Positions 35,097 through 47,800 of a stretch of DNA of 64,000 nt are shown one piece after another. The notes beneath the pieces were generated by a model. The model was not told the origin of the DNA, made no database searches, and was given only the letters and a program-made list of their open reading frames with translations. The DNA lies in the NCBI RefSeq assembly GCF_000264905.1, contig NW_006763136.1:1467485-1531484 (forward strand), read 5' to 3'. The stretch comes from Stereum hirsutum FP-91666 SS1. Lineage: Eukaryota; Basidiomycota; Agaricomycetes; Russulales; Stereaceae. The translations under genes were made by a program, and so were the position numbers. Position 1 is the first letter of the stretch. Each line of letters starts with the position of its first letter.

Positions 35097-35715
35097 CGTC
35101 CTTGGACGAACTTGACGCCGTTTTCGACGGCGAGAGACAGCATGCTGGTAGTGAAAAGATATGGATGAACCTAATGCGCAAAATATAAATTCAGAACCAG
35201 TAATAACAACTTCAGACCGCACTCACCTGTGCTGTATCACCCGCAGGAGCCATAGCCATATACGAATCCGTCAAGTCCTCATCCACCCACGTCAAATCCT
35301 TCGGCAACCCCTTCTTCACCCTCTCCTTCTCCCCCTCAACCAACCCTTTCCTCTTCTCCAAACTCCTAACCTCCCCAGCTCCACCTCCAACTTTCTCCTC
35401 ACTTCCTTCCCCACCTCTCCCATCCCACTGCCCCACCCCCGTCCACCGCCATCCCCACCGCTTCTCCCCATCATGCTCCTTCGCAAGCTTCACATGTTCC
35501 TTGAAGCTGATCCTGGTCAGATCTTTCGGGTATGCCCATCGAGCGACTAGACCTCCGGCCTTTCCGGACGCGCCTTGTGCGGCACCGACTTTGGAGGCTT
35601 CGAGGAGGGTGATGGTGGTGGTGGTTGAGTAGAAGGCGGGGTGGCGGGACAGGTAGTAGGCGGTTGTTGACCCGATGATGCCGGCGCCGACTACGACGAT
35701 GTTCTTCGGGGCCAT
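35091..35715 (-). pseudogene. 5' half of DAO-family oxidase gene split by the transposon
   Basis: The start ATG is at 35715 (MAPKNIVVVGAGIIGSTTAY, a Rossmann FAD motif). Exon 35715-35227 ends in GCACAG, then an intron 35226-35171, then exon 35170 down to the transposon junction, ending in FVQGRV just as the intact paralog reads FIRGRV. AQGASGKAGGLVARW is the family's conserved substrate/FAD region. The intact paralog at 47801 has no intron at this place. Transcription from here would run into the element, so only a truncated protein could form. Confidence 0.9.
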
Positions 35716-36489
35716 ATTGTCCTCACTAGTAGAACTGACGATGGTGGGAGACAGGGAGATATCTAGCTTGAATAGCAGCACGAATATTGACTTTTGGACT
35801 GAGTTGATAACAAGTATTGAGTGGCACCGAAGTGCCACATCGATGATGTCATTGTTGCTGCATATCGGTGGCGTAAGTATCTATGCAGAGTATTCACAGC
35901 GGGCCCCCACGAACGCAGAGATATTCAGATCCCTTCAACGCCAGCTTGGACAGGTAGACCACACAAGAGCCCCACAGCCAATGAATATCTCAGAGAAAAG
36001 ACAGCAATAAGATTCAACAATGCAATGAGCGTGAAGTGTCCGAGTCCGACTCGAGCGAGCGAAGCCTGAGTACGAGCGGTCAGTAAAGCAGCGAGTCGAC
36101 AAACTAATAGTAGTAGAGTAGGTTAACCTAAGCAGGATGTAAGTTAATATAGCAATGAGCAATGAGCAAAAAAAGTGGTTGATGCGAGTGTTCAGAGTTG
36201 ACTGGAGGATTAGTATGAGGTATGTGTGGTATCGTAAACTGGGTGCATTGGTATTGGTCATTATACAAATGTAAGTAGAGTGATGTGATGCGATGCGATG
36301 AGTGTAAATGTCGACAGAGAGCAGAAAAATAAAATACGTGCAATATTCGAATGGGAGCGATTAATAGCTCGAAAGCAGGATAGAGTAGAGTGAATAGCGT
36401 GTCAATGGCGTAGTCAAGGTGAATGTCCAACAATCAGTCAAAAAAAAAATCATCCAATCCACATAGCGATGGTCTGCGAATTTTTTTTG
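35716..36489. other. Intergenic region
   Basis: This 774-bp stretch holds the promoter of the split DAO gene and the 3' end of the second Clp1-like gene. It has some short GATGC-type repetition (TGATGTGATGCGATGCGATG near 36280) and no gene. Confidence 0.5.
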
Positions 36490-37683
36490 TTACGGCGTCA
36501 AATCCATCCTCCGCCCCATCCTCTCCATCCCCCAAATCCTCCTCGCCTCCGCCGTCACATTCCACACAGTCTGCACCACCCTACACAACCTCTCGTCCCC
36601 CATCCCCAACGCCAGCACATTCTTCCACGCCCCCTGATTATGCCTTGTATACCGCCCCAACCGCGCACTATCGCAGCACGAAGCCATAACCTGCGCCATC
36701 GCGACAGCGGACGGAAACTCTTCGATGGCGGCGAGAGGGACGAGGTGGGCGGCGAGGAGGGAGGGGTCGTTTCGGAAGCCGAGGGCGAAGAGGAGGAGGA
36801 GGGGTAGGGAGGGGGCGTGTGGGACTGAGAGGGTTAGGACGGGGAGAGTGAGGATGTAGGCGGAGCTGCGGCGGGGGGTGGTCGCGCCGGTGGACGAGGG
36901 AGATGGGGGGAGTGGGAGTGTTAGAGGCGATGGGAAGGACGCGGAAGAAGGGGTGGCACTGGAAGATGGGGATGTGGGTGTTGAAGGTCTTGACGTGGAT
37001 GAAAATGAGGAGTCGTATGTGTGTCCGAGGGGACTAAGTGATGATGGGCCTGGGGTCGAGCTCGAGAATGTGGGTGAGTGGGGCGATGCGGTCGAGGAAC
37101 TAGAGGACGGAGGGAAATTGAGGTAATCGCCGAGGCGAAACTTTTGGGACATGAGGTTCAGATCGACGGGGACGAGGTGGATTTGGGTATTAGGGTCTGA
37201 GAGGGGAGTGTCGTGGACCGCGAGGACGTGGGTGGGTTGAGGGTTCATGTTCGGGAGCGTGATGAGATCGTAAGTTATCGTTAACTTATGAGGTCGGATG
37301 GGGTACGTTTTGACGACGTTGTAGGAATGACAGAGTGCCCTTCATACATAGAGTGGGTGTTCAAAGACAGGTCCGAGATTGAACCAACCCGTGGGGAATG
37401 TCAATATCTTGGCTCGCTATAGAGCGAGATAGATGAGCAATGACGGAGGGACGTACAACAATGGATCATGATCAACCGTCTGCTGCGGCGTCTCTGTCGT
37501 TCCTACATCATTAGGCTGCGGCTCTTCCACTGGCAATTGCAGGACCAGCTCTGGAGGTTCACTAAACGAAGGGTGCGCCCTGTGCGTGGGCCGGCGTGAA
37601 GGACGCCGCGTAGGGAGCGAAGCGGGTACAAAAGGAGGGGAAGGAAGTTCGTCGGGCCATTGAGAATGGGATGAGTTGTTCAT
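36490..37683 (-). CDS. Second Clp1-like protein (5' structure uncertain)
   Basis: The clear 3' exon ends at 36490 and extends upstream to ~37280, encoding LTITYDLITLPN, a Ser/Pro-rich insert, and LPVLTLSVPHAPSLPLLLLF ... WKNVLALGMGDERLCRVVQT. These parallel the VPHPESFPLVKDF and RNVVALGICDERIWEYIDMC blocks of the Clp1-like gene at 12059-13379. Further upstream the same frame reads AKILTFPTGWFNLGPVFEHPLY (~37350-37420), then a TGA. A 63-nt GTATGA...AAG intron (about 37354-37292) would remove it in phase. An ORF from ATG 37683 (MNNSSHSQWPDELPS) is a likely first exon, but I could not find phase-consistent splice sites joining it. Either the model is incomplete or the gene is decaying. Confidence 0.6.
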
Positions 37684-38884
37684 GGTCGGAGGTTCGGTCG
37701 GAGTGCTCGGAAATTAATGAGATGGGTCGGTATGAAGTATGTTGATTGTTGTTCGTGCGCGTTATGGCTTGGCCTGTGTCCTACGTAGGGGCGGGGTATC
37801 TGGACAGGGCGGATAGGGAGTAGGGAACGTGAAAGACGCGTCGTTTCGTCGAGAGCTCTGTGAGAGAGAAAATCGCGTACGACGACCGACGCGTCAGCAT
37901 TCGATCTCAGACAATTTCTGCAATCAATCCCTGCAAGTTCGATGACAATAGAAGAGAACGCGATAAAGTCCGAAGAAACAGAACAGATAAAAACTCACCC
38001 TTACTAGCACCTCCCGCTATGCGATACAGTCCCTCGCTTCGCTCACCAAGAACGGTGACTGTGAAAAAGAAAGAAAGAAAGAGAAAAGAGCAAGGAAGAG
38101 CGAACTCACGGAGCGATACACACCGACGACCCTGCACCGAACCCGTCTACTTATTTTGTCCGCGGATCCAGGGCTAAAACCTCCTAGCTCGTCAGCCGCA
38201 TCGATACGTTTGGGTGGTACTTACACGCTAATAAAGATCCACCACGCGAGCGCAATAGATCTAACGTATGCGAACTACGGCCGGGCCCCATTTGCACGGA
38301 TTAGTATAAGTTGGGAAAACTGTGCCGCTAGCACACGTATACCATCCCATGGAGCTGAGCACAGTGGTGAGCACTGGGAACCCGATGCCTGTGGACACGG
38401 ACTCAAGCATGATGAAACGTCGAACGGTCGTGAAGAAGAAACACCAAAAAACATGTGGGTTGAATTAAACAAGTTGAGGGGCGAAGAGTTCCCCGCATCC
38501 GTGGATCATGCACGCTGTACTTTATATATACCTGACCCAACTCGCCCTGCCCGGATCCGTCTTATTATAGCAGACTCGTCCATGTGAGGAATGGCTCTTC
38601 GTCGACGATGGCAGCTTGACAGGGCACGCGAGAAATTCGTATTTCACGCGTCTCCAAGGCGGCTTCTGAGGTGTTTGATGTGTACGTAATGAAAATGCGG
38701 GGAAGTTCTAGGTTCGTATCCACTCTGCGGGACCACGCGCTTTGCTTTTGAGCGATTCATCTGAGAAATAAGACTTCGAGTTTGCTGGAAGCATGGCAAA
38801 GCTGGGGGAGGCAGATGCTGTGATATTTTTTATCCTATTTTATTTTGAATCTTCCGAACCAGCGTATGTTGAAAGGGGCCAAAT

Positions 38885-39160
38885 ACTTCCGTACAAATCG
38901 GACCAAGAGGCGTGCGGAATTGCAATCGGGCACACTGCTCGGAGTTCGCTTAGCTCTCGGCTAAGAGGTGGGTAGGGGGGAGTGTTGCACCCGGGGTCCT
39001 CTCATGAAGTGATTAGATAATGATGGTGTCCTGTGGCGGAGACTGGCAAGTATTGTGGCTCGGACGCCGTCGACGTTTAAAGAGCGTCTCATGCGTGCGT
39101 ATTGTGACGGACAGAAAGTTGATAATATCGGTAGATCAAATATTAAGAATCATGCGTATA
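38885..39160 (+). repeat. Foldback element, left arm
   Basis: Starting ACTTCCGT and running through AGAGGCGTGCGGAATTGCA, GGAGTTCGCTTAGCTCTCGG, CTGGCAAGTATTGTGGCTCG and GTCGACGTT to CATGCGTA, this ~275-bp arm is the near-perfect reverse complement of 39896-40149. The outer ends contain a small indel (ACAAAT). Confidence 0.9.
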
Positions 39161-39895
39161 CCCAAGAGGATCGAGGGTAAATGGTGTCAATTGCATCGTG
39201 CATGCTCGGGAGCATCTCAGTAACTTAGAACCACCAGATGGTATATTGGCAGGCTGAATAAACTCGAGGAGGATAAAAGCTGATTAATTTTACAGCTTAT
39301 GTACTCATCTGGATACATTTACATGGCGCGCCACACCTCAGTAGGTTATGAAAGACGGGTAGCGTTGTTAAAATCACTTACCTGAACTAATTCCCTGTGC
39401 ACAGTACTTACACGACAGCAGTTTGCGGAATCGTAGTCGCTGTTCAATCTCTCGCAGAGAAGCTCTGCTCTGCACGAAGCCGCGCTTGACCCTTCCGAAT
39501 CCCGATGATTGGGCCACACCAGGGTTGCAGCCCTTCAAGTGGTCTATCATCAAAATTGTCACTTAATATGATACTACTGGGTCTCCTACGAGGTCGAGAG
39601 TGTTTCCGTGTCGAATCACCCAATATTTGAGGGATAGTACTGCGTGGAATGCACCTCTGTTGTATATTGTGGCGCCGCCGCTGGAGCTGAACTCGGCGCT
39701 CACGTCCGAATGGGAATCAGTCGCGTCAAGAAGGCCCGACTGCTCTACCAAAAAAAAAACGGGTGCGACTACGCTTCTGTAACTGACTGGAATTGTTACT
39801 TATTATGTATTCCATAAGTATTCCTCGCTCAATACAATTACCTGTGTGAGGATCAATCTCTCGACACAGAGAGAACTTGACAGGCTATGCATGAT
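39161..39895. mobile_element. Spacer of the foldback element
   Basis: About 735 bp lie between the arms. No ORF with recognisable motifs is present. Arms plus spacer (~1.27 kb) suggest a foldback or long-TIR non-autonomous DNA transposon, or an inverted pair of two shorter elements. Confidence 0.5.
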
Positions 39896-40149
39896 TTTTA
39901 ATACTTGATCTACCGATATTATAACTTTACATCTGTCACAGTACGCATGGGACGCTCCTTGAACGTCGACGGCGTCCGAGCCACAATACTTGCCAGTCTC
40001 CGCCACAGGACACCATCATTATCTAATCACTTCATGAGAGGACCCCGGGTGCAACACTCCCCCCTACCCACCTCTTAGCCGAGAGCTAAGCGAACTCCGA
40101 GCAGTGTGCCCGATTGCAATTCCGCACGCCTCTTGAATCGGACGGAAGT
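39896..40149 (-). repeat. Foldback element, right arm
   Basis: Reverse complement of the left arm with scattered substitutions and short indels, for example a few missing bases in the CGTGCGTATTGTGAC region. Confidence 0.9.
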
Positions 40150-41661
40150 GAGCGCTTGACTACGGGCAGACAGTCTATTGCAATTGGCCGCCACACCGGA
40201 GCGTTAATATGAAATCCGGCTTGAGTTAGGGACCGGGGACCTTGCCAAGACCCAGGCGCCCCGATGCACAGGTGGCTGTGCAGACTGAAGTCCTTACTGT
40301 CCGTTCTGCATCGGGAGTGCCACAAAGGTATAGGAATGGTACTCAGTATGAGTACTGTAGTGAAACATGCACAGCTGCACCGTCTCCGTCGTTAATTGAT
40401 TGCATCCGAAGCGAGTCAGGACGCTAAAAAGGCAAACCGCATTGGATTGTGGAGAATTGCGCAGACGCGCCACACCCGACGGAGCACAGATCAGACAAAT
40501 TCGACGGATTAAGGTCCATCGAGCATGAAAAGGATGGTGAACGGTGTGCACTTCGGCGCGAGTTCGAGTGGACGTTCACAAATTTAGAAAACCTTGCATC
40601 ACAGACGCGAACAGGTCAACACTCGGAGTCATCGTCGATGTACGCGGAGCCGTCTAGCGGCTAGATAGACCATCGAAACGTTTGGACTGGAACGCAGACG
40701 GTGGCGTCGAGAGCCAACTTGACCACATGTAGCGCCGAAGTGAGTCGTAAGCCTTCGACTCACCCCGGAGACGCGTTGTGCACGGAGGGTCGACTGAGAA
40801 AGCCCGGCATACGAAATGGGAAACAGCTAGTCACTACAAATCGTAACACATCGATTATTCCAGATCGAGGACTGAGATACGGGCGGCATGGGGTTAGCGT
40901 TGTCGAGGGGTGCAGACGCGCGTACTTGAGATCGCGGCAGCCGTGCACTGAACTTCGCATGGACCAGATAGATTGTCGGCAAAATATATGATATGATTGT
41001 CGTTAAACGAGCTGTGCCGACAGTACGCGAATACCAGACGGAGTGGTGAGGAAGTGGCGTCAGGGTGAAGGTATGCTTTGTGTGAGAGGTGTAACGCCAG
41101 ATATGGACTGAGCTTGAGAAAGAAGAATGCAGAGTGTGACGAAACGGCATGACAAGTCCCGGTGAGAGCGTACACGAGCATAACCTTAAGCACAAGGAGA
41201 AGGACACCCAACGGTGACATCGGCACAGAATGTACTCGAATGCAGGCAAGCGATTGCGATGAGGAGTAGGATCGGCGAGCACTTGACGTCGGTATGGCCG
41301 ATGGACGTCGTCACTGCCGATCAGAAGCATTATGCCAAAGCAAAAATAAATGCCAGTCGAGGGATGAGCAGCAGAGAGCGACGGAATATTCAGGTCACGA
41401 AGGAAATATTGAGCTTGGAATTAGTTCATTTATTCAACAGGCGCGTCGAGTGGCGAAGAGAGCGAAAAGAGAACACGTAATCCGAATTTGAGGGCGGGGC
41501 GAGCGGGGACAAGGGCCGCTCCGCTGTCGCACCGAGTTCAGAAAGTACATATAGAGCGAGCATGCCGGCGGACCTTTCCCTTCGTCTGCTCCCCGACCGT
41601 TGCTTCTCTCCATCTCCTTTCATCTTCCACACGACAGCTCGTGCGCCACACCGAGCCCACC

Positions 41662-44600
41662 ATGTCTTCCGAGGAGGACTATTCAGAAAAGTCCCCAGCC
41701 GCTGCCCAGCCACAGACAAAGCGCAAGAACGGCTTCTTCTCTAGGAACAAGAAGCAAAGTATAGACGAAGAGAAACACCATACAGACTCGGCCACGACCG
41801 CGAACGATGCTGTCGTAGAGCCCAAGAAGAAGGAGGAGGAGAATGTGCCCCCAATTTCTTTCCGCCAGCTTTTCCGGTATGTCTTCACTGTCCTCGTACT
41901 TATTCCTCAGGCCCACTCACACTCCGTCAAGGTTTTCTACGAAGACAGAGCTCGTGCTTGACTTCATTGGTCTCGTTGCTGCTGCCGGAGCTGGTGCTGC
42001 TCAGGTCAATACTCTCGTTTGTATCTTTCGAGTCCTCGGCCTGATCATACTGTCTTCTCCATGTAGCCCCTCATGAGTCTTATGTTCGGAAACCTTACCC
42101 AAGCCTTCGTCGATTTCGGTACTGCCGTCCAGGAAGTACAAGACGGCACAGGAGATGCTGCTGCCATTCCCGTAGCTGCTGCCAATTTCCGCCACACCGC
42201 TGCCCTCGATGCATCCTACCTTACTTACATCGGTATGTCCTTAGCAACGGATGATACAATTCCTGTTCTCACCATTCAGTATTTTAGGTATCGGCATGTT
42301 CGTCTGCACATATACCTACATGTATGTTTGGGTTTACACCGGTGAGGTCAACGCGAAGCGTGTTCGAGAGAGATATCTCCAGGCCGTCCTCCGTCAGGAT
42401 ATCGCATTCTTCGATAGTGTCGGTGCTGGTGAAGTCGCTACTAGGATTCAAACCGATACCCGTCAGTATTTCTCTGTGACTATTTGCTTACGTTGTACTG
42501 ACAGCCCCATTTAGACTTGGTTCAGCAGGGTATCTCAGAAAAGGTCGCGCTCGTCGTCCAATTCCTTTCGGCCTTCTTCACCGGTTTCATTCTGGCCTAC
42601 ATTCGTAACTGGCGTCTCGCTCTCGCAATGACCTCCATCATTCCATGCATCGCCATTGCAGGTGGTGTCATGAACCATTTCATCTCCAAATACATGCAGT
42701 ATGTCCCATATGTCCAAATTCCCATGCTACCTCGTGGCTCACCCTTGGCTTTTCCAGATTGGGGCTTGCTCATGTCGCCGAGGGTGGTTCGCTTGCCGAG
42801 GAGGTCATCTCCACGATTCGCACGGCCCAGGCATTCGGCACACAGAGCATCCTTTCGTCCTTGTACGATGTCCCCATGGACAAGGCGACGAAGGTCGACG
42901 GCAAGGCTGCTATTGTCCACGGTGGAGGTCTCGCCGTGTTCTTCTTCATCATTTACGCCTCCTATGGCCTTGGTAAGCATTCATAAATACTCTCACATGT
43001 CGTCGACTACTCCCGCTCACTCTCCGTATTTTTAGCCTTTTCGTTCGGTACCACACTCATCAACGAAGGCCACGCCAACTCCGGTCAGGTTATCAACGTA
43101 TTCATGGCCATTCTCATCGGTTCCTTCTCGCTTGCCCTCATGGCGCCTGAAATGCAAGGTAAGACTTACACACGCACACAACTCGTTACTCAGCGTCTTC
43201 CCCGAAGCTGACTCCCTTCCGTCTTTTCAGCGATCACCCAGGGTCGTGGCGCCGCAGCCAAGTTGTACGCCACCATCGACCGTGTGCCCACCATCGACTC
43301 CGCAAGCGACGAGGGTCTCAAGCCCCAGCAGGTCACCGGCGAGATCACCCTCGAGAACATCGAGTTCAACTACCCGAGCAGGCCCGACGTCCGTATCGTG
43401 AAGAACCTCAGTATCAACTTCCCCGCCGGACGGACCGCCGCACTCGTCGGTGCTTCCGGTTCTGGAAAGTCAACTATCATCCAGCTCGTCGAGCGTTTCT
43501 ACGACCCTCTGTCCGGTGTCGTTCGGTTCGACGGTATCGACTTGAAGGAGCTCAACGTCAGGTGGCTGCGTTCCCAGATCGGTCTCGTGTCGCAGGAGCC
43601 TACCCTTTTCGCGACCACCATTCGCGGTAACGTCGAGCATGGTTTGATCAACACGGTTCACGAGCATGCCTCGCCGGATGAGAAGTTCGCGCTGGTGAAG
43701 GAGGCGTGTGTCAAGGCTAATGCGGACGGTTTCATCTCGAAGCTTCCGCTCGGGTATGATACCATGGTCGGTGAACGTGGGTTCTTGCTCTCTGGTGGTC
43801 AGAAGCAGCGTATCGCGATCGCTAGGGCTATTGTTTCGGACCCGAAGGTTTTGCTTTTGGATGAGGCGACGTCGGCTTTGGATACTCAGTCTGAAGGTGT
43901 CGTGCAGAATGCGCTTGACAAGGCTTCGGCTGGTATGTTCTTCACTACGCTTCTCACACGCCTTCTCTGAGTCGTCTGACTGATGATATCTTCTGTAGGA
44001 CGTACTACGATCACTATCGCTCACCGTCTCTCGACTATCAAGGACGCCGACTGCATCTACGTCATGGGCGACGGTCTCATCCTCGCCAAAGGCCGCCACC
44101 ACGAGCTCCTACAAGACGAAACCGGACCGTACGCACAACTCGTCGCCGCCCAGAAGTTGCGCGAGTCCCGCGAGGAACAGGCCGCGGAAGGCGTCACCGA
44201 GAGCGACACCGAGGACGGCGAGCCGACGGCCGCTGAGATCGAGAAGCAGGCGCTTGAGGAGATCCCGCTTGGGCGTAGCAACACGCAGAGGTCGCTAGCG
44301 AGCCAGATTCTGGAGCAGAAGGGGAAGAATGGAGAGTTGAAGAAGGAGGAGCCGGAGTATTCGTCGGCTTATTTGATGAGGAAGATGGCGAGCATTAATA
44401 GGAATGAGTGGAAGAGATACGTGCTTGGGTTCTGTTTTGCGGTTTGTGAGTACTTTTTGCAGTTTCTACGAAGTTGTGTGGATTGCTGATGTTGGCGTGG
44501 ATAGGTACCGGTGCTGTCTATCCTTGTTTCGGTATCGTTTGGGCGAACGCCGTCAATGGCTTCTCGCTCACGGATCCCGCCGCACGTCGTCACACCGGTG

Positions 44601-46749
44601 ACCGTAACGCTCTTTGGTATGTCTATTTTCCATGGGTCCATCGTTCCAAGATATTGATTTTGTTTACTCTTTCGAACAGGCTGTTCATCATCTCCATCCT
44701 CTCCGCTATTTCCATCGGTTGCCAAAACTACTACTTCGCCGCCTCGGCTGCTTCTCTCACTGGCAAGCTCCGCTCGCTGAGCTTCCGCGCGATCTTGAGG
44801 CAAGATAGTGCGTTTTCTTTTTTCTTTTCTTCTCATCCTAGCCGTCTGTCTGACGGTATATTTTGTGTGCCCCTGTAGTTGAGTACTTTGACCGTGACGA
44901 GAACAGCGTACGTTCCTTTCATTCCGTTCTATCGTTGATCGAACGAGCGATGCTGACATGCTGGTTTTTAGACCGGTTCCCTCGTCTCCAACCTCAGTGA
45001 TGGTCCCCAGAAGATCAACGGTTTGGCCGGCATCACCCTTGGAGCTATTGTCCAGAGTATCGCGACTTTGGTCCTCGGTACGATCCTTGGTCTTGTCTTC
45101 ATCTGGAAACTCGGCCTTGTTGGTTTCGGTAAGTTGACATCATCCCTACACTGTGCGCGTCGATGTGCTAACCAAGGAAACAGCCTGCGTTCCTCTCTTG
45201 GTCTCCACTGGTTACATCCGTCTGGTGAGCCGCAAAGTTTCTTTCCCTCGTTCGCGCGTAGACTTACCTCGATACTTCTCTTCCAGCGCGTCGTTGTCCT
45301 GAAGGATCAGCAGAACAAGAAGGCTCACGAGCATTCGGCACAACTCGCCTGTGAGGCGGCGGCGGCCATCCGCACCGTCGCTTCGCTCACCCGTGAAGAA
45401 GACTGCCTGGCCATCTACAGCGAGTCCCTCGAGGAACCGCTCCGGAAATCGAACAGGACGGCCATCTGGTCCAACGGGCTGTATTCGCTCTCGCAGTGCT
45501 TCGCCTTCTTCGTCATCTCCCTTGTCTTCTGGTACGGCTCCCGGCTCGTCTCCTTCCTCGAGTTCTCCACCTTCGACTTTTTCATCGGCCTCATGTCCAC
45601 CGTGTTCGGCGCGATCCAGGCCGGGAACGTGTTCTCGTTCGTGCCCGACATCTCGTCCGCGAAGGGATCGGCGTCGCACATCACGCACTTGCTCGAGTCG
45701 GTGCCCGAGATCGACGCGGAGTCAACGGAGGGCAACGTCCCGAAGGACGTGCAGGGACATATCAAGTTTGAGAATGTGCACTTCAGATATCCGACGAGGC
45801 CGGGTGTGAGAGTGTTGAGGGATTTGAACCTCGATGTGAAGCCTGGGACCTATGTCGCGCTCGTTGGTGCTAGTGGTTGCGGGAAGAGTACGGTGTAAGT
45901 CCCGATTTTTGTTTCTCGACTTTATTCGATGCTAATCGGGCGGTGGTTCTCATAGTATTCAACTTATGGAGCGATTCTATGATCCTTTGCACGGTGGTGT
46001 GTATCTCGATGGCCAGCCGATCAACGAGATGAACGTCCAGGAGTACCGGAAGAACATCGCTTTGGTCTCACAGGAGCCGGTACGTGTTACCTTCCTGTTC
46101 ATTCCTTCCCGTCCTGGTGTACTGATATGGATCATGTTCGCAGACACTTTACGCTGGTACTATTCGCTTCAACATTTTGCTTGGTGCCACGAAGCCAAGG
46201 GAAGAGGTCACACAGGAAGAGCTCGAGCAGGCTTGCAGAAATGCAAACATCCTGTCGTTCATCGAGAGCTTGCCTGAGTACGTGCATTACCCCGTTCTAT
46301 ATCTTCGTGTCGGTGGCTGATTTTGTCTTTTCCACAGTGGCTTCGACACCGATGTCGGTGGCAAAGGCTCTCAACTGTCTGGTGGTCAGAAGCGTAAGTT
46401 CACTCGTCTCATCGTCCGTCAAGGTTCGTGTACTGATGGATAGGATCCGATAGAACGTATCGCTATCGCCCGTGCACTGCTCCGTAACCCGAAGGTTCTC
46501 CTGCTCGATGAGGCCACCTCCGCTCTCGACTCCAACTCGGAGAAGATCGTGCAAACGGCATTGGACGTTGCTGCGAAGGGCCGGACGACGATCGCCATCG
46601 CGCATCGGTTGTCGACGATTCAGAATGCCGACTGCATCTACTTCATCAAGGACGGTGCGGTCAGCGAGTCGGGGACGCACGACCAACTACTTTCCAAGCG
46701 TGGAGGTTACTACGAATACGTCCAGCTTCAAGCTCTCAGTAAGAACTAG
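41662..46749 (+). CDS. Full-size ABC-B multidrug transporter (P-glycoprotein/Mdr1 type)
   Basis: Nineteen exons from ATG 41662 to 46749, phases consistent throughout, give 1,327 aa with the order TMD1-NBD1-TMD2-NBD2. NBD1 has Walker [10 protein letters not shown] (457-465), signature [14 protein letters not shown] and Walker [15 protein letters not shown]2 has GASGCGKST (1116-1124) with the same signature and Walker B. Both H-loops (IAHRLSTI) are intact, so both ATP sites look competent. The N-terminus is a ~65-residue charged cytosolic tail. Fungal members export lipophilic drugs, peptides and toxins across the plasma membrane at the cost of ATP; the cargo here is unknown. Exons of 29 and 41 nt occur in TMD2. 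Neighbours do not suggest a biosynthetic cluster. Confidence 0.95.
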
Positions 46750-47800
46750 GGCTGTGTTCGGACGTTTTTCCTCCTCTGTTTTGGTTTCTGCTTGCCGTCT
46801 CTTGTTTTCGTCGTTCCCATGCATCATCTCTCTTCATTGCTGTTTCGTAGAGCTATAGCCAGTATCGCATCAGACTCTCCACGTTGTAGTCCTTATGATC
46901 ACTCGCCCGCATACAATCCTCGCCGGTCTCGTCTCATCTATCTCCTCCGGTCTCATCCTCACTCATTCACATGGATTCGTTGTTCTTGGCATCCTCCTCC
47001 GTACCACGGGTTTTTTTGATCCTTTTTATTGCATACATTACCTTCGACTGCTTCCCCTTACCCCCTTGCCTTGCTTCTGCTCCGTGTTCGACCTCACGAA
47101 CTTTATACGATACTTCCATGTCGTCACATCACGTCGTCGCTCTCATGACCTCGGATCTTTGGGCTCTCGTTCGTCTTCTTTTATTCCGTTTATTTCATTA
47201 CCTACCTACTTGCCTACCTACATATATCAATCTCATCTCCTCGCCTACAGATGAAGAGGAGGAGAACCGTTCGCCCGTCGTGTCACTATTACTTACTCTA
47301 CTTTTTACTGCCTCGTTATCCATATTCAATTCAAGTTAAAGTACTATACCCTCGGTCACCGTGCGGACTTTCTCTCCTGGTCTGGTTGGCCGTTCGATGG
47401 ATAGATGGACGCTACGGTGGTACTAGGGGTTAACGCTGGTCATGATTTCTCCTCGTTCTGGGCGTATAGTACTTCGGGTGCGCAGTAGTAAGTAGTTGTT
47501 GCTGTCGACGTTGTCGAACGGCGCGCTATCGTCTGCTATCGTGATAGTTGGCTTGCCCATCGTGATCTTTCATGAAGGCATTGTCAATCAATCCTGTCCG
47601 AGAGAGATGCTTGTCGTGTTCGCTTTGAGCGAGAAACAAAAAACTTCACAAAGTCAAATTGTCCTCTCTATTTATACTGAAGTCAAGTGATCGTCCGAAT
47701 GGACTTACAGCGCGCCTGCCTCCCAAGATGTACGCAAACTGTGGGTCCGACTGCCAAGTCATGTAACTAAGGACTGTCATCCCATCCATCCAGCCTTTCG
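46750..47800. other. Intergenic region
   Basis: This 1.05-kb pyrimidine-rich stretch follows the ABC transporter, with 3' UTR at left and the DAO promoter at right. No gene or repeat was recognised. Confidence 0.5.

Larger units (their letters stand above)
37684..41661. other. Gene-free 4-kb region
   Basis: No ORF here shows domain motifs or plausible splicing. The centre is a foldback inverted repeat (38885-40149). The last ~100 bp before 41662 hold the ABC transporter promoter (a CATATAG TATA-like word near 41548). Confidence 0.55.

Noticed and set aside
39563..39760. Possible tRNA or tRNA-derived SINE: GGTAGAGCAG (A-box-like) on the minus strand and TTCGAATC-like words
   Set aside because: No cloverleaf can be drawn: acceptor and T arms do not pair and box spacing is wrong.
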